Positions 17,430-26,948 are shown, numbered from the stretch's first letter. The stretch is DNA of 54,334 nt from Planctomycetota bacterium (GCA_016873095.1 VGYC01000024.1:1-54334), one strand, 5' to 3'. Translations and numbers: made by a program. Notes: a model not told the origin generated them from the sequence alone.

Positions 17430-20400
17430 ATGCCGAAGCGCACCGACCTCAAGAAGATTCTGCTCATTGGCTCGGGGCCGATCATCATCGGCCAGGCGTG
17501 TGAGTTCGATTACAGCGGTACCCAGGCGTGCAAGGCCCTGCGCGAGGAGGGGTACGAGGTGGTGCTGGTCAACTCGAACCCGGCCACCATCATGACCGAT
17601 CCAGGCACGGCCGACCGCACCTACATCGAGCCGCTTGCCTGGGAGGTCATTGCTCAGGTCATCGAGCGCGAACGTCCGGACGCGATCTTGCCGACGCTTG
17701 GCGGGCAGACGGGTCTCAACATCGCCATGGACCTGTTTCGCCATGGTGTGCTCGAGAAATACGGAGTGGAGATGATCGCGGCCCGTGCCGACGTCATCGA
17801 CAAGGCGGAGGACCGGCAGAAGTTCAAGGAAGCGATGATCAAAATCGGTCTCGACGTGCCGCGCAGCGGGTTGGTGCGCAGCCTGGCCGAGGCCCAGACG
17901 GTCCGCGAGGATATCGGTTTGCCTTGCGTGTTGCGGCCGAGCTTCACGCTGGGCGGTTCCGGCGGCGGCATCGCTTACAACCGCGAAGAATTCAACGATC
18001 TCATCACCTATGGTCTCGGGTTAAGCCCGGTCGGGCAGGTGCTGATCGAGGAATCGGTCATCGGCTGGAAGGAATTCGAGCTGGAGGTGATGCGCGACCT
18101 GGCTGACAACGTCGTCATCGTCTGTTCAATCGAAAACCTGGATCCGATGGGCGTGCACACGGGGGACTCGATCACCGTGGCCCCGGCGCAGACCTTGACC
18201 GACAAGGAGTATCAGCGGATGCGCGATGCCGCCATCCGCATCATTCGTGAGATTGGGGTCGAGACGGGCGGCAGCAACATTCAGTTCGCCGTCCACCCGG
18301 AGACGGGCCGGATGATCGTCATTGAGATGAATCCGCGCGTGAGCCGGTCGAGCGCCCTGGCAAGCAAGGCCACCGGCTTTCCGATCGCCAAGATCGCTGC
18401 GAAACTGGCTGTCGGGTATCGGCTTGATGAGCTACGGAACGACATCACGCGCGAAACACCGGCCTGCTTCGAGCCAACAATTGACTACGTGGTCACCAAG
18501 ATCCCGCGCTGGGCATTCGAGAAGTTTCCGGACGCCAATGCGACACTGACGACACAGATGAAGTCCGTCGGCGAGACGATGGCCATCGGCCGCACTTTCA
18601 AGGAATCGTTGCAAAAGGCGCTGCGCGGCCTGGAGACGGGTCAATTTGGCCTCGGCTGTGACCGTCACGATCTCTGGGGCACGCTTGCACAGCCGGACGG
18701 CGCCGCCATTGTGCAAAAACTGTCAACACCGAACTCGGAGCGCATCTGGTATGTCCGCTACGCCATCAAGGCGGGCATGAGCATCGACGAGATTCATCAG
18801 CGCAGCCGGATTGACCCCTGGTTTCTGCATCAGATCCGCGAGATCATCGCAACGGAGGACAAGCTCCGCGCTTGCCCGAGCCTGGACGCTGCCGATGCGG
18901 ATTTGTGCTGGCAAGCCAAGCAGCATGGATTCGGCGACAAGCAACTCGCCCACCTGTGGAACTCGACCGAGCGCGAAGTGCGCCGGGTCCGCCAGGAGCG
19001 AGGCGTCGAAGCCGTCTTCAAGCTCGTGGACACCTGCGCTGCCGAGTTCGAAGCGTACACACCGTACTTCTATTCGACGTACGAGCGCCCGGAACGCCGG
19101 CTGCAGGGTGCCGACACGCTCAGCTCCGCCCCTACCCCCGAATGGAGAGGGCAGGACGAAACTCGTCCCAACGATGGCCGGCGGCGCATCATGATCCTGG
19201 GCGGCGGACCCAATCGCATCGGCCAGGGCATTGAATTCGACTATTGCTGCTGTCAGGCGGCCTTCGCTCTCAAGGAAGCTGGCTATGAGACCATCATGGT
19301 CAATTCCAATCCGGAGACCGTGTCGACGGATTATGACACCAGCGACCAGCTCTTTTTCGAGCCGTTGACCAGCGAGGACGTGCTCAATATCTGCGATCGC
19401 GTGCGACCGACCGGGCTGATCGTTCAGTTCGGCGGACAGACGCCGCTGAACCTGGCCCGCGCTCTCGAGCGGGCCGGTGCCCCGATCATCGGCACCAGCG
19501 TCGATTCCATCGACATGGCCGAGGATCGCGAGCGCTTCCAGGTTTTGGTGGAGCGTCTCGGCCTCAAGCAGCCGGCCAATGGGACGGCACTGGACGTCCA
19601 GCAGGCCATCCACATCGCCCGTCGCATCGGCTATCCGGTGCTGGTCCGGCCCAGCTACGTGCTCGGTGGGCGGGCCATGGAGATCGTCTACGATGAGGAA
19701 TCGCTCACCAAGTTCGTCCTACGCGCCCTGGAAGTCTCGGCCGGTAAACCGATCCTCATCGACAAGTTCCTGGAATCCGCCATTGAGGTGGACGTCGATT
19801 GCTTGTCGGACGGCCAGCGAACCATCATCGGCGGCGTCATGCAACATATCGAGGAAGCCGGGGTTCATTCCGGCGACTCGGCTTGCGTCATTCCGCCGCA
19901 TAGCTTACCGCCCGAGATCGTCGAGGAGATCAAGCGGCAGACGCGCGCCATGGCGATGGAACTGAACGTCAAGGGCCTGATGAATGTGCAGTTCGCCGTC
20001 CAGGCGAGCGAAGGATTTACCGTCTACGTGCTCGAAGTCAACCCGCGTGCCAGCCGGACCGTCCCCTTCGTCGCCAAGGCGACAAACGTTCCCCTGGCTC
20101 GACTGGCATCGCTGGTCATGGTCGGCAAGACGCTGGACGAACTGGGTGTCTTCGATGAGGTCGTGCCCGAGCATTTCTCGGTGAAGGAGAGCGTCTTTCC
20201 CTTCAACAAGTTTCCAGGCGTGGACATCATCCTGGGTCCGGAAATGCGCTCGACCGGGGAGGTCATGGGCATTGCTGACAACTTTCCGATGGCGTTCGCG
20301 AAGAGCCAGCTGGCGGCCAACAGCGCGTTGCCGCAAAGCGGCAATATATTCATCTCGGTGGCTGACCGTCACAAGACGGAGGTCGTCTCTGTCGCCCGAG

Positions 20401-20735
20401 CGTTGGCGGACATGGGCTACAGCCTGATCTCGACGCACGGCACCGCCCAGGTGCTGCAAGCGGCCGGCATCGACGTCCAGGAGATTCCCAAGATTCAGGA
20501 AGGGCGGCCCAATCTGCTCGATTACATGAAGAATGAGCAAGTGGCCCTGGTCATCAACACTCCGAGCGGCAAGGGGGCACGAACGGACGAGGGCAAGATT
20601 CGCGCCGCTGCCGTGGCACACGGAGTGACGTGCATTACCACTCTGGCCGCCGCTCAGGCCGCGGTGGAAGCGTGCCGGGCGCTGCGGCGCGGGCAGCTCA
20701 CCGTGAAGGCATTGCAGGACTGGTTTACAAGGTGA
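17430..20735 (+). CDS. carB: carbamoyl-phosphate synthase large subunit
   Basis: CarB makes carbamoyl phosphate for arginine and pyrimidine synthesis, using ammonia from CarA. Both halves are present. Each begins with a biotin-carboxylase-like fold ([34 protein letters not shown]) and contains an ATP-grasp domain. The C-terminal MGS-like allosteric domain has [15 protein letters not shown]. The product is about 1100 residues against ~1073 in E. coli. The excess is mainly a linker of about 25 residues around residue 560-585, encoded by unusual sequence (see the repeat entry). I chose the ATG at 17430 (MPKRTDLKK), the usual CarB start, over 17415. No carA is in the window. Confidence 0.96.
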   Translation: MPKRTDLKKILLIGSGPIIIGQACEFDYSGTQACKALREEGYEVVLVNSNPATIMTDPGTADRTYIEPLAWEVIAQVIERERPDAILPTLGGQTGLNIAMDLFRHGVLEKYGVEMIAARADVIDKAEDRQKFKEAMIKIGLDVPRSGLVRSLAEAQTVREDIGLPCVLRPSFTLGGSGGGIAYNREEFNDLITYGLGLSPVGQVLIEESVIGWKEFELEVMRDLADNVVIVCSIENLDPMGVHTGDSITVAPAQTLTDKEYQRMRDAAIRIIREIGVETGGSNIQFAVHPETGRMIVIEMNPRVSRSSALASKATGFPIAKIAAKLAVGYRLDELRNDITRETPACFEPTIDYVVTKIPRWAFEKFPDANATLTTQMKSVGETMAIGRTFKESLQKALRGLETGQFGLGCDRHDLWGTLAQPDGAAIVQKLSTPNSERIWYVRYAIKAGMSIDEIHQRSRIDPWFLHQIREIIATEDKLRACPSLDAADADLCWQAKQHGFGDKQLAHLWNSTEREVRRVRQERGVEAVFKLVDTCAAEFEAYTPYFYSTYERPERRLQGADTLSSAPTPEWRGQDETRPNDGRRRIMILGGGPNRIGQGIEFDYCCCQAAFALKEAGYETIMVNSNPETVSTDYDTSDQLFFEPLTSEDVLNICDRVRPTGLIVQFGGQTPLNLARALERAGAPIIGTSVDSIDMAEDRERFQVLVERLGLKQPANGTALDVQQAIHIARRIGYPVLVRPSYVLGGRAMEIVYDEESLTKFVLRALEVSAGKPILIDKFLESAIEVDVDCLSDGQRTIIGGVMQHIEEAGVHSGDSACVIPPHSLPPEIVEEIKRQTRAMAMELNVKGLMNVQFAVQASEGFTVYVLEVNPRASRTVPFVAKATNVPLARLASLVMVGKTLDELGVFDEVVPEHFSVKESVFPFNKFPGVDIILGPEMRSTGEVMGIADNFPMAFAKSQLAANSALPQSGNIFISVADRHKTEVVSVARALADMGYSLISTHGTAQVLQAAGIDVQEIPKIQEGRPNLLDYMKNEQVALVINTPSGKGARTDEGKIRAAAVAHGVTCITTLAAAQAAVEACRALRRGQLTVKALQDWFTR
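19124..19155. repeat. possible small dispersed-repeat insertion inside carB
   Basis: The stretch with CCGCCCCTACCCCCG followed by GAATGGAGAGGGCAGG reads unlike the rest of carB. It encodes a Pro/Trp/Arg-Gly-rich linker absent from standard CarB. Its C-run/G-run layout resembles intergenic hairpin repeats common in planctomycete genomes. It stays in frame between the two CarB halves. Repeat status is inferred, not shown, because I see no second copy in this window. Confidence 0.35.
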
Positions 20736-20800
20736 CTGCTGCAGTGTTGCATTGTTGAAATGCGCCGGCAAATTATCTGTTCCGCGCCGCCTGGCGTGTG

Positions 20801-20806
20801 TATACT
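20801..20806 (+). promoter_or_regulatory. candidate -10 box for the RNA-binding protein gene
   Basis: TATACT lies 60 bases upstream of the ATG at 20867, in the 131-bp gap after carB. No convincing -35 is present at 16-18 bp. A leader of about 55 nt would follow. Confidence 0.3.
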
Positions 20807-20866
20807 AGTTCACAGTTGCTCCCAGCGGGGGGCGTTTCGCGCGTTTCTTTTTTGAGGAGGCCCTTC

Positions 20867-21217
20867 ATGGGCAAGAAGTTGTACGTGGGCAATCTGCCCT
20901 ACACCATCACCGATGGGGATCTGGAGCAGATGTTCTCGGCCCACGGAACCGTTCAGTCGGCTCAGGTGATCATGGACCGTGACACGGGCCGATCCAAGGG
21001 TTTCGGGTTCGTGGAGATGGGCAGCGACTCCGAGGCCCAGGCGGCCATTTCCGCCCTTAACGGCGCCGATAAGGATGGTCGGACGTTGACGGTGAACGAG
21101 GCGCGGCCCAAGACCGACGGCGGCGGCGGTGGTCGCGGTGGACGTGGCGGCGGTGGTGGCGGCGGCGGACGCGGTGGCCATGGCGGCCATGGCGGCGGTG
21201 GCCGTGGACGCTACTAA
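20867..21217 (+). CDS. glycine-rich RRM RNA-binding protein
   Basis: A 116-residue protein with a single RNA recognition motif: RNP2 is LYVGNL (5-10) and RNP1 is KGFGFVEM (44-51). A tail of Gly with Arg, His and Tyr follows from about residue 87. This architecture is shared with cyanobacterial and planctomycete Rbp proteins that bind single-stranded RNA and are often cold-induced. GAGGAGG seven bases before the ATG fixes the start. It is monocistronic, with its own promoter region and a strong terminator, which fits high expression. RNA targets are unknown. Confidence 0.92.
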   Translation: MGKKLYVGNLPYTITDGDLEQMFSAHGTVQSAQVIMDRDTGRSKGFGFVEMGSDSEAQAAISALNGADKDGRTLTVNEARPKTDGGGGGRGGRGGGGGGGGRGGHGGHGGGGRGRY

Positions 21218-21261
21218 GCAAATTTCCCAGATTGCTCTCCACCGCGTGGCGAGAATCAAGG

Positions 21262-21291
21262 AACCCGGCTTCCGATGGAGGCCGGGTTTTT
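21262..21291 (+). terminator. intrinsic terminator of the RRM gene
   Basis: AACCCGGCTTCC pairs with GGAGGCCGGGTT (12 bp, one G-U pair) around a 3-nt GAT loop, followed immediately by a short T-run. It lies 45 bases after the RRM stop codon. Confidence 0.85.
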
Positions 21292-21402
21292 GCGTTTGAC
21301 CCCGGTTGTGCAACCGCCCTGGTCGATAACGCTCCACTGCATCAAGCTGACATGGCAGCCGACGCTGCACGACATCAGCCAGGCGACTCTAGCGAGGTGT
21401 CC

Positions 21403-22629
21403 ATGCCCGTTCTACTCATCGGCACGCTCGACACCAAGGGGCAAGAGATCGCGTTTGTCCGCGAGTTGCTGACACGCGAGCGTGTTGCCACGCTCACGGC
21501 CGACGCCGGCGGGCTGAGCCCGCCTCCGTTTCAACCCGACATCACGCGCGATGAGTTGTTCGCCGCCGCCGATGTGAAGCTTGCGGATATCATCAAGGCC
21601 GGTGATCGTGGCCGAGCGGTCGAGGCGGCGGCGCGCGGCGCGGCGGCCATCGCCGTGGATCTTTGCAAGCGCGGCGAACTGGACGGCATTCTCGCCCTCG
21701 GCGGCTCGGCTGGCACGACCATCGGCACCGCCGCGATGCGCGCCCTCCCCTTCGGCGTCCCGAAGCTCATGGTCTCCACTCTCGCCAGCGGACAGGTCAA
21801 GCAGTATGTCGGCGTCTGCGACATCCTCATGTTGCATTCCGTCGTCGACATCAGCGGTCTGAATCGCATTAGCCGCACCGTCCTGGCAAACGCAGCAGCG
21901 GCCATGGCAGGCATGGGCAGAAATCGGCACGCAGAGGACAGAAGTCAGCAGTCGGACAAACACGTGATCGCCGCGACGATGTTTGGGGTGACGACGCCTT
22001 GCGTGGAGGCGGCCCGCAGCATCGTGGAGAAGCGTGGCTTTGAGGTGCTGGTCTTTCATGCCACGGGGACCGGCGGCATGACGATGGAATCATTCATCCG
22101 CGACGGCCTGATGCGCGGCGTGCTCGATCTCACGACCACGGAACTGGCGGATGAGCTGGTCGGCGGCATTCTCACGGCGGGACCAGATCGCATGACAGCG
22201 GCTGGACTTCGCGGCGTCCCGCAGGTGATCTCGCTTGGCGCGCTCGACATGGTAAACTTCGGGCCCCCGGACACGGTGCCCGAGCGGTTCAGGAGTCGCC
22301 GTTTCTATCAGCACAATCCAACGGTGACGCTGATGCGGACCACGCCCGCGGAAAACGACCGCCTTGGCCAGGAGATCGCGCAAAAGGCCAGCGCCGCCGC
22401 CGGACCGACGACCGTGCTGGTCCCGCGCCGCGGCGTGTCGGCCATCGATCGCGAGGGGCAGCCATTCTGGTGGCCGGAAGCCGACGCCGCACTCTTTCAG
22501 AGTCTGCGCAACTGGATGAGCCCGCAAGTAAGGCTCATCGAGACAGACCTGCATATCAACGACCCCGAGTTCGCGGAGCTGGCGTCAAGCGCGCTGCTGG
22601 AGATGCTGGCAATCCAGGAAAGTCGCTGA
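21403..22629 (+). CDS. Tm-1-like / UPF0261 family protein
   Basis: The 408-residue protein begins PVLLIGTLDTKGQEIAFV and contains LALGGSAGTTIGTAAMRALP, GVCDILMLHSVVDI, AATMFGVTTPCV and VFHATGTGGM. These are the hallmarks of the family named after the tomato Tm-1 virus-resistance N-terminal domain, which binds ATP and has two Rossmann-like domains. The bacterial function is not established. A charged insert with GRNRHAEDRSQQSDK sits between the two domains. The ATG at 21403 gives the conserved N-terminus; the frame extends upstream through the RRM terminator, which is not coding. It is convergent with the DUF2330 gene. Confidence 0.88.
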   Translation: MPVLLIGTLDTKGQEIAFVRELLTRERVATLTADAGGLSPPPFQPDITRDELFAAADVKLADIIKAGDRGRAVEAAARGAAAIAVDLCKRGELDGILALGGSAGTTIGTAAMRALPFGVPKLMVSTLASGQVKQYVGVCDILMLHSVVDISGLNRISRTVLANAAAAMAGMGRNRHAEDRSQQSDKHVIAATMFGVTTPCVEAARSIVEKRGFEVLVFHATGTGGMTMESFIRDGLMRGVLDLTTTELADELVGGILTAGPDRMTAAGLRGVPQVISLGALDMVNFGPPDTVPERFRSRRFYQHNPTVTLMRTTPAENDRLGQEIAQKASAAAGPTTVLVPRRGVSAIDREGQPFWWPEADAALFQSLRNWMSPQVRLIETDLHINDPEFAELASSALLEMLAIQESR

Positions 22630-22679
22630 GCCCGACGCACCTGCGTGCTATTCAAGCTTCGCGCAGGCGTGCCGGGCTC
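22628..22679. terminator. long imperfect hairpin between convergent genes
   Basis: GAGCCCG (22628-22634, overlapping the stop codon) pairs with CGGGCTC (22673-22679). Further partial pairing occurs inside (CGCACCTGCG against CGCAGGCGTG). Its position between the stops of the Tm-1-like and DUF2330 genes suggests a bidirectional terminator, though no T-run is present. Confidence 0.45.
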
Positions 22680-22710
22680 AGTGCTGAGCTGGCAATACGG
22701 CGAACCAGAA

Positions 22711-24096
22711 TCATGGAGGCGAGGTCGGCAAGATCTCCTCGTACTCGGAGAAGTCCTCGTTCTGGCCTTCGCGGGCGGCTACCATGAGTAGGTCGTCATT
22801 CATCTCATCGCGGGCGAAGATCTTGCGAAACTTGGTGATGAACTTGCCCTCGATGAGGTGGCCGGCCAGGTGGCGGAGATTCTTGACATCCTCGGGCGGG
22901 GCTTCGCGGACCAGGTAGCCGAAGGGTCGTTCTTGTCGGGCCTTGGCCAGCCGGGCATGAATGACCTTGATGATCGCGGCGGAACGCTGTGCGTCCTTCA
23001 TGTCCGCCTGGGTGAAGCCTTCATCGACATTTGGAACTCTCTCGCTGTAGGGCGCCTGGCCTTGCAGCACCTTGATGTCGGCGGCGGTGAAGCGGCGTGC
23101 CCATTCCATCGTCGTCGGGGTGTGTCCCTGCTTGTTGGGCAACGGCCTCTGGCCCGGCTGAAAGTTGAAGCCGAGGGCCTGCCCGCGTTGCAGGATGCCG
23201 GGAATGTCGCCGCCGATAACCTTGAGCCAGTCGCCGCCACGACCGGGCAACCCGCCCGGCGTGCAGCCGGAAGCCGCTTGCAGCATCGGCAGCCAGGTGT
23301 ACTTGTAGCTCATTTCGCCCGGCAGATCGACCTTGTAGGGCGCCTGAACATAGAAGAGGGCTTCGGTCTTGTCCTTCACCGAGATCTGCGTGATCTTGAG
23401 TGGATAGACCAGCTTGTCGGAGCTGAACTGGAAGCGTGTCGGCGTGACCTCGCCGGCGAAGCTGCCGTCCTTGTTCTTCTTCATCTGCATGGTGTCGATC
23501 TTCATGACCGTGAACAGCCATTTCTTCTGTACGTAGTGGTTGAGCGTGGCCTCGTCGCCGGAGTAGCTGTACTTGTTATCCTTGAGCCACTGAAAGAGAT
23601 CGTCGGCGCGGTCGGCGGCGATGATCTTGTAGTCCAGCGAGCCGACGACGCCGGCTTCGAGGACAACGACGGCCGGCTTGCGAAACTGTTCGGAGAGCTT
23701 TTCGCTCTCCTCGCGAGCGCCGCCGCGCCCCTTGGCAAAGGCTCCAAGATTGCGCAGACGCCGCACGGGCAGCAGGTTGGAATGCGGGAACTCGCGCTTC
23801 TTCATGATGGAGAATACCGCGAGGTGCTTGAAGAAGTCGCGGGGCATCTCATGCAGCGTAGGCCGCGACGGCGTCGGGATCACCATGCCGAAGTCCTGGG
23901 CATTGCCCTCGAACTTGGGTTGCACGGTGAAGCTCTCGAGCTTCTTCTCCGGATCCCAGGTGATGAAGGCCTTCTGGGCCGGCTGCAGAATGTCGGCGTT
24001 CTTGGCCGAGAAGTAACAGCAGGCAGCGTCGAGCGTTGCCGGGACAGCGCCGGCCAGGGCTAGCGATGCCGCCAGCATGAGCCAATTATGTCGCAT
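22711..24096 (-). CDS. secreted DUF2330 protein
   Basis: A 461-residue exported protein. A signal peptide (LMLAASLALAGAVPATLDA) is directly followed by ACCYFSAKNADILQPAQKAF, the typical start of mature DUF2330 proteins with adjacent cysteines. FGMVIPTPSRP and YSGDEATLNHY occur further on. The domain's function is unknown. The gene is last in a minus-strand run after the selenoprotein and zinc-ribbon genes, separated by 84 bp that include a hairpin, so it may have its own transcript. Confidence 0.82.
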   Translation of the reverse strand: MRHNWLMLAASLALAGAVPATLDAACCYFSAKNADILQPAQKAFITWDPEKKLESFTVQPKFEGNAQDFGMVIPTPSRPTLHEMPRDFFKHLAVFSIMKKREFPHSNLLPVRRLRNLGAFAKGRGGAREESEKLSEQFRKPAVVVLEAGVVGSLDYKIIAADRADDLFQWLKDNKYSYSGDEATLNHYVQKKWLFTVMKIDTMQMKKNKDGSFAGEVTPTRFQFSSDKLVYPLKITQISVKDKTEALFYVQAPYKVDLPGEMSYKYTWLPMLQAASGCTPGGLPGRGGDWLKVIGGDIPGILQRGQALGFNFQPGQRPLPNKQGHTPTTMEWARRFTAADIKVLQGQAPYSERVPNVDEGFTQADMKDAQRSAAIIKVIHARLAKARQERPFGYLVREAPPEDVKNLRHLAGHLIEGKFITKFRKIFARDEMNDDLLMVAAREGQNEDFSEYEEILPTSPP

Positions 24097-24130
24097 ATCG
24101 ATGCCCTCTCATTGAAAGGATGCGCGAGTA

Positions 24131-24166
24131 CGAATCGTGACGGAGGTTCCCTATATCGACGATTCG
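24131..24166. terminator. hairpin between the selenoprotein gene and the DUF2330 gene
   Basis: CGAATCGT (24131-24138) and ACGATTCG (24159-24166) form a perfect 8-bp stem with a 20-nt loop. It lies 15 bases beyond the stop codon of the minus-strand selenoprotein gene. There is no T-run; partial termination or mRNA processing is possible. Confidence 0.4.
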
Positions 24167-24180
24167 CCGGACACAAAGGA

Positions 24181-24528
24181 TTACTTTATCAGCTCCTTGT
24201 AAGCTTCCTCGCTGAAGCCCACGAGCAGCGTCTTGCCCTTGCGGATGGTCGGCGCCCGCAAGTTGCCGGACGGACCCAGAAGATGCGCCAGCAGCGTCTC
24301 GTCGTCCGGCTTGTCGTTTTTCATGTCGAAAGTGACGATCTTTTTCCCGCGTGCGGCGACGACCTTGCTTGCGGCGCGCGCCAGGGCAAGGGCCTCCTTG
24401 GGGCCCTGTTTTTGCTTGCTCGCATCCTGGACTTGCGAAATGCCGACGACGTTGGACTCAAGGAACCCTTGAGCCTTCTGGCAGCTCGTTCAGGACTTGC
24501 GGTGGTACAGCCAGTCGATCTTGTTCAT
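24181..24528 (-). CDS. ArsC-like selenoprotein (in-frame UGA, UxxC motif)
   Basis: Read through one TGA at 24490-24492 (codon 13), this 115-residue frame encodes a small thioredoxin-fold protein of the ArsC/Spx type. It starts MNKIDWLYHRKS, continues U-T-S-C-QKAQGFLE, and later has RAPTIRKGKTLLVGF with the family cis-Pro region and a C-terminal helix. The UGA falls at the first position of what would be a redox CxxC motif, the place expected for selenocysteine. A stem-loop starts 14 nt after the UGA (separate entry). AAGGG lies before the ATG at 24528, only 28 bp after the zinc-ribbon gene stop, so they are co-transcribed. Standard gene callers would miss or truncate it. A nonsense pseudogene is the alternative, but the remaining 102 codons are intact and well formed. 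No sel genes are in the window. Confidence 0.82.
24454..24475 (-). promoter_or_regulatory. candidate bacterial SECIS hairpin
   Basis: On the minus strand, CTCAAGG and CCTTGAG form a perfect 7-bp stem around a 3-nt GTT loop. Two further G-C pairs extend it below a bulged U on the 3' side. It begins 14 nt after the UGA. Bacterial SECIS elements are known to be hairpins within about 40 nt of the UGA, with a small apical loop starting with G. Confidence 0.6.
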
Positions 24529-24556
24529 TGTCGTTACCCTTGCAGTTTTAGCGCGG

Positions 24557-25672
24557 CTAGGCATCGCCCCGTATTCTCTTTCTATGGCGCGGCTGCTGTT
24601 CTGCCTCGTCTTGCTCCTCGCGGGGCCCGTCCTTTTTCCGCTCGGGTCGAAACAGCGATTCAAATACGGGCAAGGCTTCGGGGGGAAACGAGATCAACGG
24701 CAGGTCCTGCTTGGCAGGTTTATTCTCGCTATCGACGTCAAACCAGTGGAGCTGGGCGTCCACGCCGGACGCCGCGCAGCCCGGACAAACGTAAGCCGTC
24801 ATCGCGATCTTCAGAGTGTCGTCGTCGTTGCCGCCGTCGTCGAAGCGCTCCAGCTGTCCTTCGGCGAAGTCCTTTTGCAGCAGTTCGATGGTCCTGGCTC
24901 GATCGCCGTCCATAAGGACCATGCGCGTGCCCAGGTCCCTCTTTTCCTTCCAGCGGTTGCAGTCCACGCAAAACGGCGTGCCGGCAATGATCACGCCCAG
25001 AATGCAGCACATGAACAGGACGCCCAGAATCTCGATGCCCCAGTAGATGAAGGTGCCGACGTAGCCGAGGTTGATGCCGCCGCCGCGTCCGGCTCGGCCG
25101 AGCAACTGCACGCCTGCCGTCGCTTGCGCGTCGATGAACTGGCCAAATGTCAAGCCCGCCTCCCTGGCGCCGCTGTGAACGTAATCGAAGTAGTGCATCG
25201 CCGCCATGGCGACAATGCCACCCAGCATTCCGGCCACGACTCCAAACCACGGACTGGTCACCTTTCCGGCATGCATGCCCAGCCAGCCGGCCATGACGAC
25301 CACCACACCGATGGCAATCGGAAATACGAAGATCAGGTAGAACCACTGGCCGATGAAGCTGGCCAGCCAGCCGCTCGCCACGCCGGCGACAAGAACCAGG
25401 ACCAGCACGAGCATGGCCCCAAGCGCGGGGATATTCCCGGAGGCCTGGTGCGGCTCAGCCTCAAAGCTGGGCAGGCGCGGCGGCTCGTATTCTGCGGCCG
25501 CCGGCACGGGCGGCGGAGTCTGGCGGGCGCGGGGGACAGCTCGCGCGTTCGTGTCTTCCGCCTCGGGCAAGCGAAATTTGTGCCGGCATTGCGGACAGGC
25601 AATCAGCACGCCGCTCTTGTCGTCGCCGGCCCTCAACGATTTGCCACAATTGGGACAGGTGCACTGAATCAT
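24557..25672 (-). CDS. zinc-ribbon multi-pass membrane protein of unknown function
   Basis: The 371-residue protein starts with a zinc ribbon (CPNCGKSL and CPQCRHKF, residues ~6-34). A Pro-rich linker leads to about four or five transmembrane helices between ~80 and 240, for example LGAMLVLVLVLVAGVASGW and GVLFMCCILGVIIAG. A cytosolic C-terminal half carries two further Cys pairs (CVDC, and CPGC in YVCPGCAASG). It ends in a highly charged tail. I do not recognise a named family. It lies between the MoeB-rhodanese gene (91 bp) and the selenoprotein gene (28 bp) on one strand. This proximity suggests a shared thiol, metal or redox theme, but nothing more can be said. Confidence 0.75.
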   Translation of the reverse strand: MIQCTCPNCGKSLRAGDDKSGVLIACPQCRHKFRLPEAEDTNARAVPRARQTPPPVPAAAEYEPPRLPSFEAEPHQASGNIPALGAMLVLVLVLVAGVASGWLASFIGQWFYLIFVFPIAIGVVVVMAGWLGMHAGKVTSPWFGVVAGMLGGIVAMAAMHYFDYVHSGAREAGLTFGQFIDAQATAGVQLLGRAGRGGGINLGYVGTFIYWGIEILGVLFMCCILGVIIAGTPFCVDCNRWKEKRDLGTRMVLMDGDRARTIELLQKDFAEGQLERFDDGGNDDDTLKIAMTAYVCPGCAASGVDAQLHWFDVDSENKPAKQDLPLISFPPEALPVFESLFRPERKKDGPREEQDEAEQQPRHRKRIRGDA

Positions 25673-25763
25673 GGCTTTACCAAGAATCTCCTGGCTGGGC
25701 TCAGTGCCGACCGGCGCAGGCGCGCAAGCGGCTCCCGGGATTCTGACGCATTTCGCAGCCGGG

Positions 25764-26948
25764 CTAATACGTCGCCATCTCGGTATCGATCCGTTCGGCC
25801 CACGCCAGGATGCCGCCCTTGAGATTTTTCAGGCGCGTAAAGCCTTGTTCGCGCATGAACTGTACCGCCCGAGCGCTGCGCATTCCGCTCTTGCAGTGAA
25901 CGATGATCTCCTTGGAACGGTCCAGTTCGCCGAGCCGGCCGGGCAACTCGGCCAGTGGGATCAACACGCTGCCGGCGATCCGGCAAATCTCGAATTCCGG
26001 CGGATTGCGCACGTCGAGAATGACTACCGGCTCGCCATTTTTCACGCGGGTGTTCAATTCCTCGACGGTGATTTCCCAGGTCTGCGCGCCGGTTGCCGCC
26101 GGCGGCGCCTCCTGGCCGCGGACGCCGCAGAATTCCTCATAGTCGATGAGCTTGGTGATGGTCGGCCTGTCGCCGCACAGCGGGCAATTGCGATTGCGGC
26201 GAACCTTGAACTCCTGGAAACGCATCTCGAGGGCGTCGTAAAGCAGCAGCCGGCCAATGAGCGGTGACCCACGGCCCAGGATCAGCTTCACAGCCTCTGT
26301 CGCCTGGATGCAGCCGATTAGCCCAGGAAGGATGCCCAGCACGCCACCCTCGGCGCAGCTCGGCACCTCGCCGGGCGGCGGCGGCTCTGGATACAGGCAC
26401 CGATAGCACGGCCCGTGCGGCGGATAGAATACCGATGCCTGGCCGTCGAATCGAAAGATGCTGCCATAGACATTCGGCTTGCCCAGCAGCACGCTGGCAT
26501 CATTGGTGAGATACCGGGTCGGAAAATTGTCGGTGCCGTCGATAATCAAGTCGTACGGCTCGATTATGCCAATGGCGTTCTTGGCGGTGAGCCGGGTCTC
26601 GTAGAGATCGACGACGACTTCCGGGTTGATGGCCTGAATGCGGTCGCGCGCGGAATGCAGCTTGGGCCGGCCAACGTCCGGCGTGCCGTGGATGACCTGC
26701 CGTTGCAGGTTGCTGAAATCGACAACGTCGAAATCGACCAGGCCAATCCGGCCGATTCCAGCCGCGGCGAGATACAGTCCCAGCGGAGCTCCCAAACCAC
26801 CGGCGCCGATCAGCAGGACCTTCGCCGCCTTGAGTTTCTTCTGCCCGTCAACGCCGACTTCCGGCATGATCAGGTGCCGGCTGTACCGCGACATCTCCTT
26901 CGGAGACAGCTGGATCCCGTCACCGGTCAGTTCTAGGGTTGCAGACAT
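25764..26948 (-). CDS. moeB: MoeB/ThiF-type adenylyltransferase with C-terminal rhodanese domain
   Basis: An E1-like enzyme that adenylates and, through its rhodanese domain, sulfurates the C-terminus of small sulfur-carrier proteins such as MoaD or ThiS. Residues 1-275 hold the ThiF fold: ATP site LLIGAGGLGAPLG (46-58), VDFDVVDFSNLQRQ, DGTDNFPTRYL, and a zinc site C181/C184 with C255/C258. Residues ~292-394 are a rhodanese domain with the active Cys352 in VHCKSGMRSARA. The fused form (MoeZ-like) is common in bacteria without a separate sulfurtransferase. Its carrier protein is not encoded nearby. It heads the minus-strand run that includes the selenoprotein gene. Confidence 0.9.
   Translation of the reverse strand: MSATLELTGDGIQLSPKEMSRYSRHLIMPEVGVDGQKKLKAAKVLLIGAGGLGAPLGLYLAAAGIGRIGLVDFDVVDFSNLQRQVIHGTPDVGRPKLHSARDRIQAINPEVVVDLYETRLTAKNAIGIIEPYDLIIDGTDNFPTRYLTNDASVLLGKPNVYGSIFRFDGQASVFYPPHGPCYRCLYPEPPPPGEVPSCAEGGVLGILPGLIGCIQATEAVKLILGRGSPLIGRLLLYDALEMRFQEFKVRRNRNCPLCGDRPTITKLIDYEEFCGVRGQEAPPAATGAQTWEITVEELNTRVKNGEPVVILDVRNPPEFEICRIAGSVLIPLAELPGRLGELDRSKEIIVHCKSGMRSARAVQFMREQGFTRLKNLKGGILAWAERIDTEMATY

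Noticed and set aside
22858-24063. 401-codon plus-strand frame opposite the DUF2330 gene
   Set aside because: Its composition mirrors the real gene, and the minus strand has a signal peptide and a known domain.
24490-24492. TGA read as a nonsense mutation of a Cys codon
   Set aside because: Kept as the alternative, but the rest of the frame is intact, the position is the redox-active one and a hairpin follows at the right distance, so recoding is the better reading.
24497-25822. 441-codon plus-strand frame opposite the zinc-ribbon membrane gene
   Set aside because: The minus strand shows zinc-ribbon cysteines and membrane helices; the plus frame has neither and crosses the moeB 3' end.
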